From positions 1-14,111 of the forward strand of contig JAFAQP010000031.1 in assembly GCA_019246385.1 (NCBI GenBank): a DNA stretch of 14,111 nucleotides. The letters run 5' to 3'. The position numbers and the translations under genes are program-made. The first letter of the stretch is position 1. Each line of letters begins with the position of its first letter. Below the pieces are notes generated by a model. The model was not told the DNA's origin, searched no databases, and saw nothing but the letters and a program-made list of their open reading frames with translations. The DNA comes from Patescibacteria group bacterium. Its GTDB lineage: Bacteria > Patescibacteriota > Minisyncoccia > Phycocordibacterales > Phycocordibacteraceae. Shown in pieces: positions 1 to 6,188 of the stretch.

Positions 1-168
1 TATTCCGCCACCCGGCAGCTCCCAGAACGGGTCTTCCCCGATAAGATGGGAATCCCTGCATAAAAGAAGTTTATTGTCTCGTACGTACAGCCCTTTGGCG
101 CTCACCCGGTAGAACGAATCGGGAAAGTGCGGAGATTGTTGCGGCTCCTTCATTCGCGGGTCTTTCAT
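1..168 (-). CDS. NUDIX hydrolase, N-terminal part (cut by window edge)
   Basis: This is a partial gene: 56 codons are readable from the ATG at 168 to the window edge. The core strand reads YRVSAKGLYVRDNKLLLCRD, followed by FWELPGGGI, which is the typical lead-in to a NUDIX box (the first glycines of GX5EX7REUXEEXGU); the rest of the box lies outside the window. NUDIX enzymes hydrolyse nucleoside diphosphates linked to another moiety, often oxidised or alarmone nucleotides; the substrate cannot be told here. The start is supported by a 4-nt ATGA overlap with the map stop codon, which suggests translational coupling as the last visible gene of the operon. The first 18 residues are polar and precede the fold. 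The family call is fairly secure from the N-terminal pattern; the specificity is unknown. Confidence 0.82.
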   Translation of the reverse strand, partial: MKDPRMKEPQQSPHFPDSFYRVSAKGLYVRDNKLLLCRDSHLIGEDPFWELPGGGI

Positions 169-941
169 ATCGCGGTAAGGATTTCCGCGGCCCCTGAAGT
201 TATTAAAATCGTGTGCTCGAAATGCGCTGCCCGTGAGCCGTCTATAGTGACGAAGGTATATCCGTCTTTCATAAGGCGCACCTTCGGCGAGCCTTCGGTG
301 AACATAGGCTCTATCGCTAAGACCATCCCCGGCAAAAGTTCTTCTCCCGTTCCTGCATCTCCCACGTTTGGAATATACGGCTCTTCGTGCACGGCACCGC
401 CGACGCCGTGGCCGCCAAGCTCGTATACGATGCCGTATCCGCGCTCTACGCCGATCTTTTCTATCGCCGCGCTGATATCGCCCACATGATTCCCCGCGCG
501 GGCAACGGCGATCCCCCCCGCAAGCGCTTCTTTGGTGGCATCCAAAAGAGATCGTGCCGCTTCGTCCCATACGGGCTCTCCTTTGCCCGCGATGACGGAC
601 AGGGCGCTGTCTACAAAGATGCCCTTATGAGTAAGCACGCAGTCGAGTCCAACAATGTCCCCTCCCTGTATGGTGCGCGGCTGCTCGTTCGGGATGCCGT
701 GGACCACCTCGTCGTTTATTGAAACGCACAGCGTTGCAGGATACGGCCGCGCCGCTCCGTGAGGAGTGTAGCCGATAAGAGACGGCACGTCTCCGCCTTT
801 CAAGATGAGTTTTTCGGCGAGCGCGTTCAATTTTTCGGTCGTCGTTCCCGGAACTGTAGCGCGCGCAACCTCTTCCAATATCGACGCGAGACGCTTTCCT
901 CCTTCCCGAAGAACGGGAACCTCAATTGCGGTCGCGATCAT
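165..941 (-). CDS. map: Methionine aminopeptidase, type I
   Basis: 258 residues, close to the usual 250-265 of bacterial type I enzymes. It removes the initiator methionine from nascent proteins in the cytosol. All metal and catalytic ligands of the pita-bread fold are visible: His81 (in NDEVVHGIP), Asp100, Asp111, His178 (in GGHGVGGAVHEEPYIPN), His185, Glu211 (AIEPMF) and Glu242 (FEHT). The Asp100-Asp111, His178-His185-Glu211-Glu242 spacings (11, 7, 26, 31) equal those of the E. coli enzyme as I recall it. There is no N-terminal zinc-finger or SH3-binding extension. The start overlaps the adk-like stop as ATGA (938-941) and the stop overlaps the NUDIX start in the same way, so it sits in a translationally coupled chain. 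The position after secY and adk is the classical bacterial one. No recognisable Shine-Dalgarno. Confidence 0.97.
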   Translation of the reverse strand: MIATAIEVPVLREGGKRLASILEEVARATVPGTTTEKLNALAEKLILKGGDVPSLIGYTPHGAARPYPATLCVSINDEVVHGIPNEQPRTIQGGDIVGLDCVLTHKGIFVDSALSVIAGKGEPVWDEAARSLLDATKEALAGGIAVARAGNHVGDISAAIEKIGVERGYGIVYELGGHGVGGAVHEEPYIPNVGDAGTGEELLPGMVLAIEPMFTEGSPKVRLMKDGYTFVTIDGSRAAHFEHTILITSGAAEILTAI

Positions 942-1522
942 GCGGGCAGAGCCGAGACGGCGCGCACCACTTCCTTATGAACCGCTTCGACTGCCGCGCT
1001 GCCGTCAATATCGACACACTTCCCGATTAAGCGGAAATATTCTATTGCGGGTTCAGTCAATCTTTTGTATTCCTCAAGGCGCGTGCCGACCACAGCCGCA
1101 GTATCCGTTTTATCACGTGCCCGCAACACCGAGCGGTGCAGCACTTCTTCTTCGGAAACCTCAAGATTGAGGACGACGTACGGCCGCCCGAGCCATGCGC
1201 ACACTTCGTCGATGACTTTCGCCTGTTCCAGATCCCGGCCGGACCCCTCAAAGATGGCCCCCTTTTCCGGCGGAAGATTGAATACAAATTCTTCAAACAT
1301 GTAATTGGCGACCCACGCAGGCATGAGGAGTCCTTCTTCGTATATCCGCTTGATGCGCTCGCCCAGATACGAGCCGGAAGCGATTATCTCCCGAAACCGG
1401 CCGCCCGTCGTGAATATGGGAAACCCGAGCTTTTCAGCCAGAAGCCGGCTCTGCGTTTCCTTGCCGGACCCGGGTCTGCCGACAAAGAAGTATATGCGTT
1501 CGGGCTCCGTCACGGCACTCAT
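938..1522 (-). CDS. adk: Adenylate kinase-like nucleoside monophosphate kinase (divergent, short-LID)
   Basis: 194 residues. The expected role is ATP + AMP to 2 ADP in the cytosol. The P-loop is GRPGSGKETQ (residues 15-24). The NMP-binding segment is FTTGGRFRE (37-45) where Adk normally has STGDxLR, and EGSGRDLEQA (92-101) stands where the family has DGFPRTxxQA. The LID is the short form, without zinc cysteines (residues about 134-148), and RLEEYKRLTEPAIEYF matches the C-terminal RxxxYxxxTxPxxxYY pattern. Place in the secY-adk-map order supports adk. Loss of the STGD aspartate and the GFPR phenylalanine/proline makes the AMP site unusual, so another NMP specificity (CMP/UMP) is possible. The start is the ATGA overlap with the gmk stop (1519-1522); the stop overlaps map likewise. 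Family certain; exact substrate less so. Confidence 0.85.
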   Translation of the reverse strand: MSAVTEPERIYFFVGRPGSGKETQSRLLAEKLGFPIFTTGGRFREIIASGSYLGERIKRIYEEGLLMPAWVANYMFEEFVFNLPPEKGAIFEGSGRDLEQAKVIDEVCAWLGRPYVVLNLEVSEEEVLHRSVLRARDKTDTAAVVGTRLEEYKRLTEPAIEYFRLIGKCVDIDGSAAVEAVHKEVVRAVSALPA

Positions 1523-2085
1523 GATACCAAGGAGCGGATAATGCGCTCAAACTCCTTTTTAGCCGTTTCGACTCCGCCGAGATGATTTTCGATCACGAAG
1601 TCCGCTTCCTTCATATAGCTCATTTCGTCTTCGTAGCGTAACTTCCGCTTGAGAAGCTCATCTTCAGGCATCGGAGCCCGGGCGCGTATGCGCGCCTCCA
1701 TTTCTTCCCAGCTGCCCGCATTTATGAAAACGACCGCGAGCTGCTCTTTAGGCAGCTTTTCCCGAATCTGCCGCACCCCCTGGACTTCGAGTTCTTTCAG
1801 CGCGAGCTTTCCTTCGGAAAGGGCGGGAATCACTTCCGCGCTCAAGGTACCGTAGAAATTGCCGCCATATTCAGCCCACTCCAAGAATTCACCGCGCGCG
1901 ACACGCGCCTTGAAATCCTCAAGCTCCAGGAAATAATAGTGCTCGCCATCCTTTTCTCCCGCCCGTTTCGCGCGCGTCGTACATGACTTCGGATACACCA
2001 ATTCCGGAAACAGCGGGCGCGCGTGATGGATAAGCGTGCCTTTGCCGCTTCCCGACGGTCCGATAACGAGGATGAACTTCCCCAT
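1519..2085 (-). CDS. gmk: Guanylate kinase
   Basis: 188 residues, slightly short of the usual 200-210. It phosphorylates GMP to GDP with ATP in purine nucleotide salvage and synthesis. The P-loop is GPSGSGKGT (residues 9-17). The GMP-binding region is present: CTTRAKRAGEKDGEHYYFL (35-53), EFLEWAEYGGNFYGT (66-80) and the LKELEVQGVRQIRE segment (96-109, family consensus LxIDVQG). The C-terminal lid/adenine region has RIRARAPMPEDELLKRK and the YxxE...DFVIEN block (151-167). A GAGGT Shine-Dalgarno-like run lies about 10 nt before the ATG (complement of 2094-2100), and 22 nt separate it from the secY stop. Its stop overlaps the next kinase by ATGA. Location of gmk between secY and adk is not the arrangement in E. 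coli or B. subtilis; see findings. Confidence 0.96.
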   Translation of the reverse strand: MGKFILVIGPSGSGKGTLIHHARPLFPELVYPKSCTTRAKRAGEKDGEHYYFLELEDFKARVARGEFLEWAEYGGNFYGTLSAEVIPALSEGKLALKELEVQGVRQIREKLPKEQLAVVFINAGSWEEMEARIRARAPMPEDELLKRKLRYEDEMSYMKEADFVIENHLGGVETAKKEFERIIRSLVS

Positions 2086-2107
2086 GCGCTATTCTACCTC
2101 ACGCTCC

Positions 2108-3379
2108 CTAATACTCTTTGAGAGACAATCGCGCATCCACCTTTCTCACGAGGTCAAGCAACACCGAAACGACAATCAAAAGCGCGGTTCCTCCGATCGC
2201 GAGCGTTTTCAAACCGGTCAATCCCTGCATGATAAGCGGCAAAACCGCGATAATACCCAAAAAGAGTCCACCTACCATGGTGATGCGGGTAATGATGCGG
2301 CCGAGATATTCCGATGTCTGATTGCCGGGCCGCACTCCAGGAACGAACGCGCCGTTCTTTTGAAGATTAGTGGCGATGGTATTAGGCTCGAACGTCACTG
2401 CCGTATAGAAATACGTGAACAAAAAGACAAGGAAGAAATAAGAAACTCCGTAGATAATGTTTCCCCCGCTTAAGGTAAGGAGGCGGGTCGCAAGAGATGA
2501 GAGCCATACGAGCGAGGATTTCGATGCGAAGTTCAGAAGCAGCTGCGGAAAAAGGAGTATGGAGAGCGCGAAAATAATCGGAATGACGCCGGCCTGATTC
2601 AAGCGCAACGGAAGATACGTCGATACACCTCCGTAGAGCTTATTGCCGCGGACGCGCTTCGCGTACGTCACCGGTACCGGCCGTTCCGCTTCCGTCATAA
2701 CCACCACTCCATAAATAATGAGAAGCGCCGCTATGAGGAATCCGAGGTACACGGGAATCTGGGAAGCATCGAACGTAAACGTCTGCTGGGCTAGGGCCTG
2801 CGGAACGCGCGCCACGATGCCCGCGAAAATGATAAGCGATACGCCGTTTCCCACGCCGAATTCCGTTACCAGTTCGCCGATCCACATGAGAAGCATCGAG
2901 CCGGCGGCAATGATAAGAACGTTCATGGCCAGCTGCACGAACGGAAGTTTGTCAACGATTCCCTGGCTCTCGAAAAGAAAGAGATATGCGTAACCCTGAA
3001 TGAGCGCCAACGGAACGGCGAGTATGCGCGCGTATTGGCTCATTTTTTTTCGCCCCGCTTCTCCCTCGTCCTGATACATCGATTTCAAATTCGGAAAGAT
3101 AATGGTCGCCAGCTGCATGATGATGGACGCGGTTATATACGGGGCGACGCCGAGCATCACTATGGAAAGATTCGAAAGGCCGCCGCCCGAAAAGATATTC
3201 AAGAGGCCCAAGAACTGATTGTTTGAAAAGAATTGCTCAAGATGCGTCGCATCAATACCCGGTATAGGGATCGCGGCCAGAAAACGGAATGCGATAAGAG
3301 CGAATAATACAAAACCGATCCGTCCCAAAAGTTCACGGTCCGTTACTATGAGTTTCAGTTTTCGTACGAATGCATCCAT
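2108..3379 (-). CDS. secY: Preprotein translocase subunit SecY
   Basis: 423 residues, the central pore protein of the Sec translocon in the cytoplasmic membrane, partnering SecE/SecG and SecA or the ribosome. Ten hydrophobic segments are readable, starting with IGFVLFALIAFRFLAAIPIP (21-40), where the IPIPGI motif follows TM1. The plug region SGGGLSNLSIVMLGVAPYI (64-82), GNGVSLIIFAGIVA (177-190), LPLRLNQAGVIPIIFA (256-271) and GAFVPGVRPGNQT (343-355) match the family. The C-terminus ends VRKVDARLSLKEY. The gene begins 2 nt after the rplO stop and is preceded by a perfect AAGGAGG 7 nt upstream of the ATG, unlike nearly all its neighbours. It is the canonical end of the spc operon; no rpmJ follows in this window. 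Confidence 0.98.
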   Translation of the reverse strand: MDAFVRKLKLIVTDRELLGRIGFVLFALIAFRFLAAIPIPGIDATHLEQFFSNNQFLGLLNIFSGGGLSNLSIVMLGVAPYITASIIMQLATIIFPNLKSMYQDEGEAGRKKMSQYARILAVPLALIQGYAYLFLFESQGIVDKLPFVQLAMNVLIIAAGSMLLMWIGELVTEFGVGNGVSLIIFAGIVARVPQALAQQTFTFDASQIPVYLGFLIAALLIIYGVVVMTEAERPVPVTYAKRVRGNKLYGGVSTYLPLRLNQAGVIPIIFALSILLFPQLLLNFASKSSLVWLSSLATRLLTLSGGNIIYGVSYFFLVFLFTYFYTAVTFEPNTIATNLQKNGAFVPGVRPGNQTSEYLGRIITRITMVGGLFLGIIAVLPLIMQGLTGLKTLAIGGTALLIVVSVLLDLVRKVDARLSLKEY

Positions 3380-3381
3380 GG

Positions 3382-3846
3382 TTATGCCTCCTTCCCCTTC
3401 GCCGCTACGATGGTTCCTCCCGCTTTTTCGACGGCTTCTTTCGCCGATTGCGACATAAGGACATTCTCGAACGCCAGCTTCTTTGACAGCGTGCCCGCAA
3501 GTATCTTTACCGGAGGGATCTTGTGGGAAACCCGGCGGACCAGTTTAGCCCGAACGAGCGTTATCGGAGAAACGGTCTCTCCCGCATTGAATTTTTCGGA
3601 GACCTTATCTAAAGAAACCGGAGCGAATGCTGTTCTCGGCACCGCGGTACGCGATCGGTTACGACCGTATCCGCGGCGTTTCGGCAATTTTTTTATGATG
3701 TCGCGCCATTCGGGCCGACGCTTGTTGCCGGCGCGTGCGGTCTGGCCCTTTCCTCCGCGGCCCGACGTTTTTCCGCGTTTGCCGCCTCTGCCGACGCGGC
3801 GGCTTCTCTCAAGGCCTTTGGGGCGGATAAGTGAGTTGAGTTCCAT
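3382..3846 (-). CDS. rplO: 50S ribosomal protein L15 (uL15)
   Basis: 154 residues. Large-subunit assembly protein that threads a basic N-terminal tail into 23S rRNA. The N-terminal half has the family signature RRVGRGGKRGKTSGRGGKGQ (residues 16-35), followed by TARAGNKRRPEWRD and LPKRRGYGRNRSR. The bacterial FEGGQxPLxRRLPK block is replaced by RRPEWRDIIKKLPKRRG (43-59), a departure from E. coli-type L15. The C-terminal half keeps the globular domain ending in a GGTIVAAKGKEA tail. It begins 1 nt from rpsE, with no space for rpmD (uL30), and is followed 2 nt later by secY. Upstream of the ATG there is an A-rich tract and no Shine-Dalgarno. Confidence 0.96.
   Translation of the reverse strand: MELNSLIRPKGLERSRRVGRGGKRGKTSGRGGKGQTARAGNKRRPEWRDIIKKLPKRRGYGRNRSRTAVPRTAFAPVSLDKVSEKFNAGETVSPITLVRAKLVRRVSHKIPPVKILAGTLSKKLAFENVLMSQSAKEAVEKAGGTIVAAKGKEA
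3387..3393 (-). promoter_or_regulatory. Perfect Shine-Dalgarno of secY
   Basis: The minus strand reads AAGGAGG, then 7 nt, then the secY ATG. It overlaps the last codons of rplO. Among the starts inspected here this is the only full-length match to the anti-Shine-Dalgarno; most ribosomal protein genes have AT-rich or random leaders. Confidence 0.85.
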
Positions 3847-3847
3847 A

Positions 3848-4456
3848 CTATTTTTTGAGCTGCGACAGCGCCTTTACCGTCGCCCGCGCGATATTAAGCT
3901 TGTTCTTCGAGCCGGAAAGTATCTTTGCGGTCACATCGGTCACTCCCGCAAGTTCAAGAACCAGTTTGACCGCGGATCCGGCAACGATGCCTCGACTCGC
4001 CGCCGGACGTATCTCAACAATTCCTGAAGAGAATTTCGCTTCGACATCGTGCGGGATCGACATGGTTTTCGTCGTTTTCACGCGGATCATGTTCTTCTTG
4101 GCGTCACGGAGCGCTTTCTCTATCGCGAGCGCCGTATCGAGGCCCTTGCCCAATCCGATCCCGACGCGTCCTTTCCGGTCGCCGGCGACTATTGCTGCCG
4201 AGAAGTTAAAGCGGCGGCCGCCGGCCATAACGCGAGCGACGCGCCTGACGACTATCGTGCGCTGATCGAATTCCGACCGCTGCCTGTCGTCTCCCCGGCG
4301 GCCGCCGGTCCTCCCCCGCCGTTCCCCGTCTCTTCCTCCTCTTCCTCGGCCTCGGCCTCTTGGAGCGCCCTTGGTGTCAGCAACCGGATTTGCAGACGAA
4401 TCCGTCTGAGAACCATTCGCGACCGCTTCTTCAGCTTTTTTTTGTTCGTCTTCCAT
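3848..4456 (-). CDS. rpsE: 30S ribosomal protein S5 (uS5) with RG-rich N-terminal extension
   Basis: 202 residues against about 166 in E. coli. S5 lies at the mRNA entry/decoding side of the 30S and affects accuracy. The core starts near FDQRTIVVRRVARVMAGGRR (residues 63-82) and continues with the dsRNA-binding-like domain (FNFSAAIVAGDRKGRVGIG, 83-101) and the C-terminal domain with GSAVKLVLELAGVTDVTAKI. The extra N-terminus (about residues 1-60) begins acidic (MEDEQKKAEE) and turns into an RG/GR-repeat (APRGRGRGRGGRDGERRG and onward), predicted disordered and very basic. The start ATG is the only one giving the acidic leader; an internal start is not excluded. It lies 2 nt downstream of rplR and 1 nt upstream of rplO; no Shine-Dalgarno. 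Confidence 0.96.
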   Translation of the reverse strand: MEDEQKKAEEAVANGSQTDSSANPVADTKGAPRGRGRGRGGRDGERRGRTGGRRGDDRQRSEFDQRTIVVRRVARVMAGGRRFNFSAAIVAGDRKGRVGIGLGKGLDTALAIEKALRDAKKNMIRVKTTKTMSIPHDVEAKFSSGIVEIRPAASRGIVAGSAVKLVLELAGVTDVTAKILSGSKNKLNIARATVKALSQLKK

Positions 4457-4458
4457 AT

Positions 4459-4815
4459 TTAAAATTCGAGCCCCGCCGCGCGTGCCGCTTCGGCAAGCGC
4501 ACGGACCCGCGCGCTGTAGGTAAAGCCGCCACGATCGAATACGACCTTTTTTACACCGCGTTCGAGAGCAGCCTTGGCGATGCGCTCGCCAACCATTTTG
4601 GCATCTTCGGACATGGTTTTCCCTTCTATATCTTTCGAAGAGGCGCTCGCCAAAGTAACTCCGCGTTCATCATCGATTATCTGCGCGTAGACGAACTTAT
4701 TCGAACGGAAGATGGCAAGGCGAGGACGCTCTTGAGAACCTGACACGCGGGCGCGTATGCGGGCATGGCGGCGCTTGCGAAGATCGTTCTTTGTTTTTGG
4801 AGTGAGTTTAGACAT
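4459..4815 (-). CDS. rplR: 50S ribosomal protein L18 (uL18)
   Basis: 118 residues, the usual bacterial size (117-122). L18 binds 5S rRNA with L5 and anchors it in the central protuberance. The basic N-terminus [13 protein letters not shown] leads into [20 protein letters not shown] (residues 30-49), the standard L18 strand; SAEDAK-type helix is seen as [20 protein letters not shown], followed by [22 protein letters not shown], the conserved C-terminal signature. Lies 5 nt after rplF and 2 nt before rpsE in the classical spc order. No recognisable Shine-Dalgarno before the ATG. Confidence 0.97.
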   Translation of the reverse strand: MSKLTPKTKNDLRKRRHARIRARVSGSQERPRLAIFRSNKFVYAQIIDDERGVTLASASSKDIEGKTMSEDAKMVGERIAKAALERGVKKVVFDRGGFTYSARVRALAEAARAAGLEF

Positions 4816-4820
4816 GATGC

Positions 4821-5357
4821 TTAGGCGGTCGCTTTCTTGCCCTGCTTTTGGCGCACGTACTCTCCTTCATACCGAATGCCTTTGCCTTTGTACGGCTCCG
4901 GCTTTTTGACGGCGCGAATGTCTGCCGCGAACTGCCCGACGCGGTCTTTATCGATTCCTGAAACGGTCATCGCGTTCTTTTCGACGCTTACCGAAAGATC
5001 TTCGGGAATCGGCATGAGCACGGGATGCGAAAAACCGACCTGGAATTTGAGAGATTTTCCCTGCAGCTCGACGCGGTATCCGATGCCTTCGAGCGTGAGC
5101 TTTTTCTCGTATTTCTTATTGACGCCCGCGATCATGTTCTTCACGTGCGCGGCATACGTGCCCCACAATGAGCGCCCCAGCTTGGACATATGCGCGGGCT
5201 TTACGACGACCGTGCCGTTCTCCGTCGAAACGGTAACCATAGAGTGAAGCGGTTTTGTAATCGTCCCCAGCGGACCTTTGATGGAAAGCATTCCGTTCTC
5301 GACAGAGACTTCGGTTTTTTCGGGAATAGGTATGGCGTTTTTTCCAATTTTGCTCAT
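4821..5357 (-). CDS. rplF: 50S ribosomal protein L6 (uL6)
   Basis: 178 residues, the normal length. L6 sits near the sarcin-ricin loop at the factor-binding site. Begins [20 protein letters not shown], as in most L6 proteins; the two tandem alpha/beta repeats are visible, the second with [20 protein letters not shown] (residues 93-112). The C-terminal [20 protein letters not shown] (154-173) is the L6 signature. Placed between rpsH (14 nt) and rplR (5 nt) as in the spc operon. The sequence before the ATG (GCAAAACAT) has no Shine-Dalgarno. Confidence 0.98.
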   Translation of the reverse strand: MSKIGKNAIPIPEKTEVSVENGMLSIKGPLGTITKPLHSMVTVSTENGTVVVKPAHMSKLGRSLWGTYAAHVKNMIAGVNKKYEKKLTLEGIGYRVELQGKSLKFQVGFSHPVLMPIPEDLSVSVEKNAMTVSGIDKDRVGQFAADIRAVKKPEPYKGKGIRYEGEYVRQKQGKKATA

Positions 5358-5371
5358 ATGTTTTGCGGCAG

Positions 5372-5767
5372 CTACCAGATCTGAAAAAGAGTCTCTCCGC
5401 CGAGCCTTTTTTCTCTCGCCTCTTTGTCAGTGACGATTCCCGAAGGGGTGGAGAGCACCAAAAGGCCACGCCCATATTTGACAGGAAAGACCTCGCGCGC
5501 TTTCGCATAGAGGCGCCTACCGGGCTTCGAGATGCGCTTCACGCCGTTGATTTTCGGCATATTGTTTTCGTCATACAGAAGCTCGACGACAAGATTCTTA
5601 CGCGGATCTGAACCGGATTCTGTTATTTCCCCCACGTAGCCTGATTTTTTCAGGGTCAGCGCTATCGCCAACTTCAGTTTGGAGAACGGCACTACTACCG
5701 AATTTTTTTTGACGGCGCCGGCGTTCTTGAGGCGAACTATAAAATCTCCGATAGGGTCAGTGATCAT
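5372..5767 (-). CDS. rpsH: 30S ribosomal protein S8 (uS8)
   Basis: 131 residues, typical. S8 binds helix 21 of 16S rRNA early in assembly and, in E. coli, represses the spc operon by binding its mRNA near rplE; whether that occurs here is unknown. Starts MITDPIGDFIVRLKNAGAVK (residues 1-20, family TDPIADMLTRIRNA), contains GVKRISKPGRRLYAKAREV (74-92), and ends STPSGIVTDKEAREKRLGGE then LFQIW, the canonical S8 terminus. Lies 12 nt after rpsN. Confidence 0.98.
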   Translation of the reverse strand: MITDPIGDFIVRLKNAGAVKKNSVVVPFSKLKLAIALTLKKSGYVGEITESGSDPRKNLVVELLYDENNMPKINGVKRISKPGRRLYAKAREVFPVKYGRGLLVLSTPSGIVTDKEAREKRLGGETLFQIW

Positions 5768-5779
5768 GGGAGCGGTGCA

Positions 5780-6049
5780 TTACCAGGAAGATTTTTTTAC
5801 GCCGGGAATCTCTCCCCGGCGGGCCATTTCGCGGAATTGCTGGCGCGACAAACCGAAATAGCGCATATACCCTCTGGAGCGGCCGGTTATGGCACAACGA
5901 TTTTTTATGCGCACGGCGGAAGAGTTGCGCGGCAATTTCTGCAGCGTTTCCCAGTCGCCCGCTTCTTTGAGGGCGGCCCGTTTTTGCGCCAAGCGGGCCG
6001 TGAGGCGTACGCGCTTAGCGTTCCGGGCGAGTTGTGACTTTTTAGCCAT
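5780..6049 (-). CDS. rpsN: 30S ribosomal protein S14 (uS14), zinc-free 89-residue form
   Basis: 89 residues. S14 completes the 30S head near helix 43. The sequence [20 protein letters not shown] and [20 protein letters not shown] (51-70) plus IPGVKKSSW at the end identify it. Only one cysteine (53) is left of the CxxC...CxxC zinc ribbon, so this is the C-minus (zinc-independent) type, and is longer than the 61-residue zinc form common in many small-genome bacteria. It is the first gene of the third block of the operon, separated from rplE by an antisense gene; a candidate promoter (6139-6166) lies 90 nt upstream. The ATG is preceded by GGCGCGAAAGT, at most a weak Shine-Dalgarno. Confidence 0.96.
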   Translation of the reverse strand: MAKKSQLARNAKRVRLTARLAQKRAALKEAGDWETLQKLPRNSSAVRIKNRCAITGRSRGYMRYFGLSRQQFREMARRGEIPGVKKSSW

Positions 6050-6119
6050 ACTTTCGCGCCTTTGTGGCGTCTTTTCCGTATCGCGGCCTTTTTGGAGGAC
6101 GGACCTGAAAGAAAAAATC

Positions 6120-6131
6120 GCTTCGAAAAGC
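6120..6131 (-). promoter_or_regulatory. Hairpin with UUCG loop plus T-tract in rpsN leader
   Basis: Minus strand GCTT-TTCG-AAGC followed by GATTTTTTCTTTC. It begins 7 nt downstream of the candidate rpsN -10, so it would form the very 5' end of the transcript. The stem is only 4 bp, but a cUUCGg-like tetraloop can stabilise short stems (here closed by U-A, so less so). Resembles the rpsS and rplC leaders. Could be a 5'-stabilising hairpin, a weak attenuator or chance. Confidence 0.4.
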
Positions 6132-6137
6132 TCAGGC

Positions 6138-6143
6138 TATAAT
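6138..6143 (+). promoter_or_regulatory. Plus-strand TATAAT -10 for the antisense gene
   Basis: A perfect TATAAT, overlapping the minus-strand -10 TATTAT with a one-base offset, so the AT core is near-symmetric and could fire both ways. A start at about 6150 would give a leader of roughly 39 nt to the ATG at 6189. No good -35 hexamer is visible 16-18 nt upstream (A-rich run), so strength is doubtful. Confidence 0.45.
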
Positions 6144-6166
6144 AGCAGAACCGGAAAATTACGCAA
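6139..6166 (-). promoter_or_regulatory. Candidate promoter for rpsN-onward block
   Basis: On the minus strand TTGCGT (-35), 16 nt spacer ending in TGC, and TATTAT (-10), giving an extended -10 (TGnTATTAT). The predicted start is about 6132, 82 nt before rpsN. It lies in the 139-nt gap between the antisense gene and rpsN, where a restart of the operon would be needed. The -35 and spacer length are the same as in the candidate rplC promoter. No transcript data. Confidence 0.62.
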
Positions 6167-6188
6167 TATTGAGCTCGTACTGAGAGAA

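Noticed and set aside
5889..6188. Upstream 100 codons of the open frame that contains the unknown antisense gene
   Set aside because: It is antisense to rpsN and its composition looks like a shadow; the first methionine past the promoter-like sequence (6189) is the better start.
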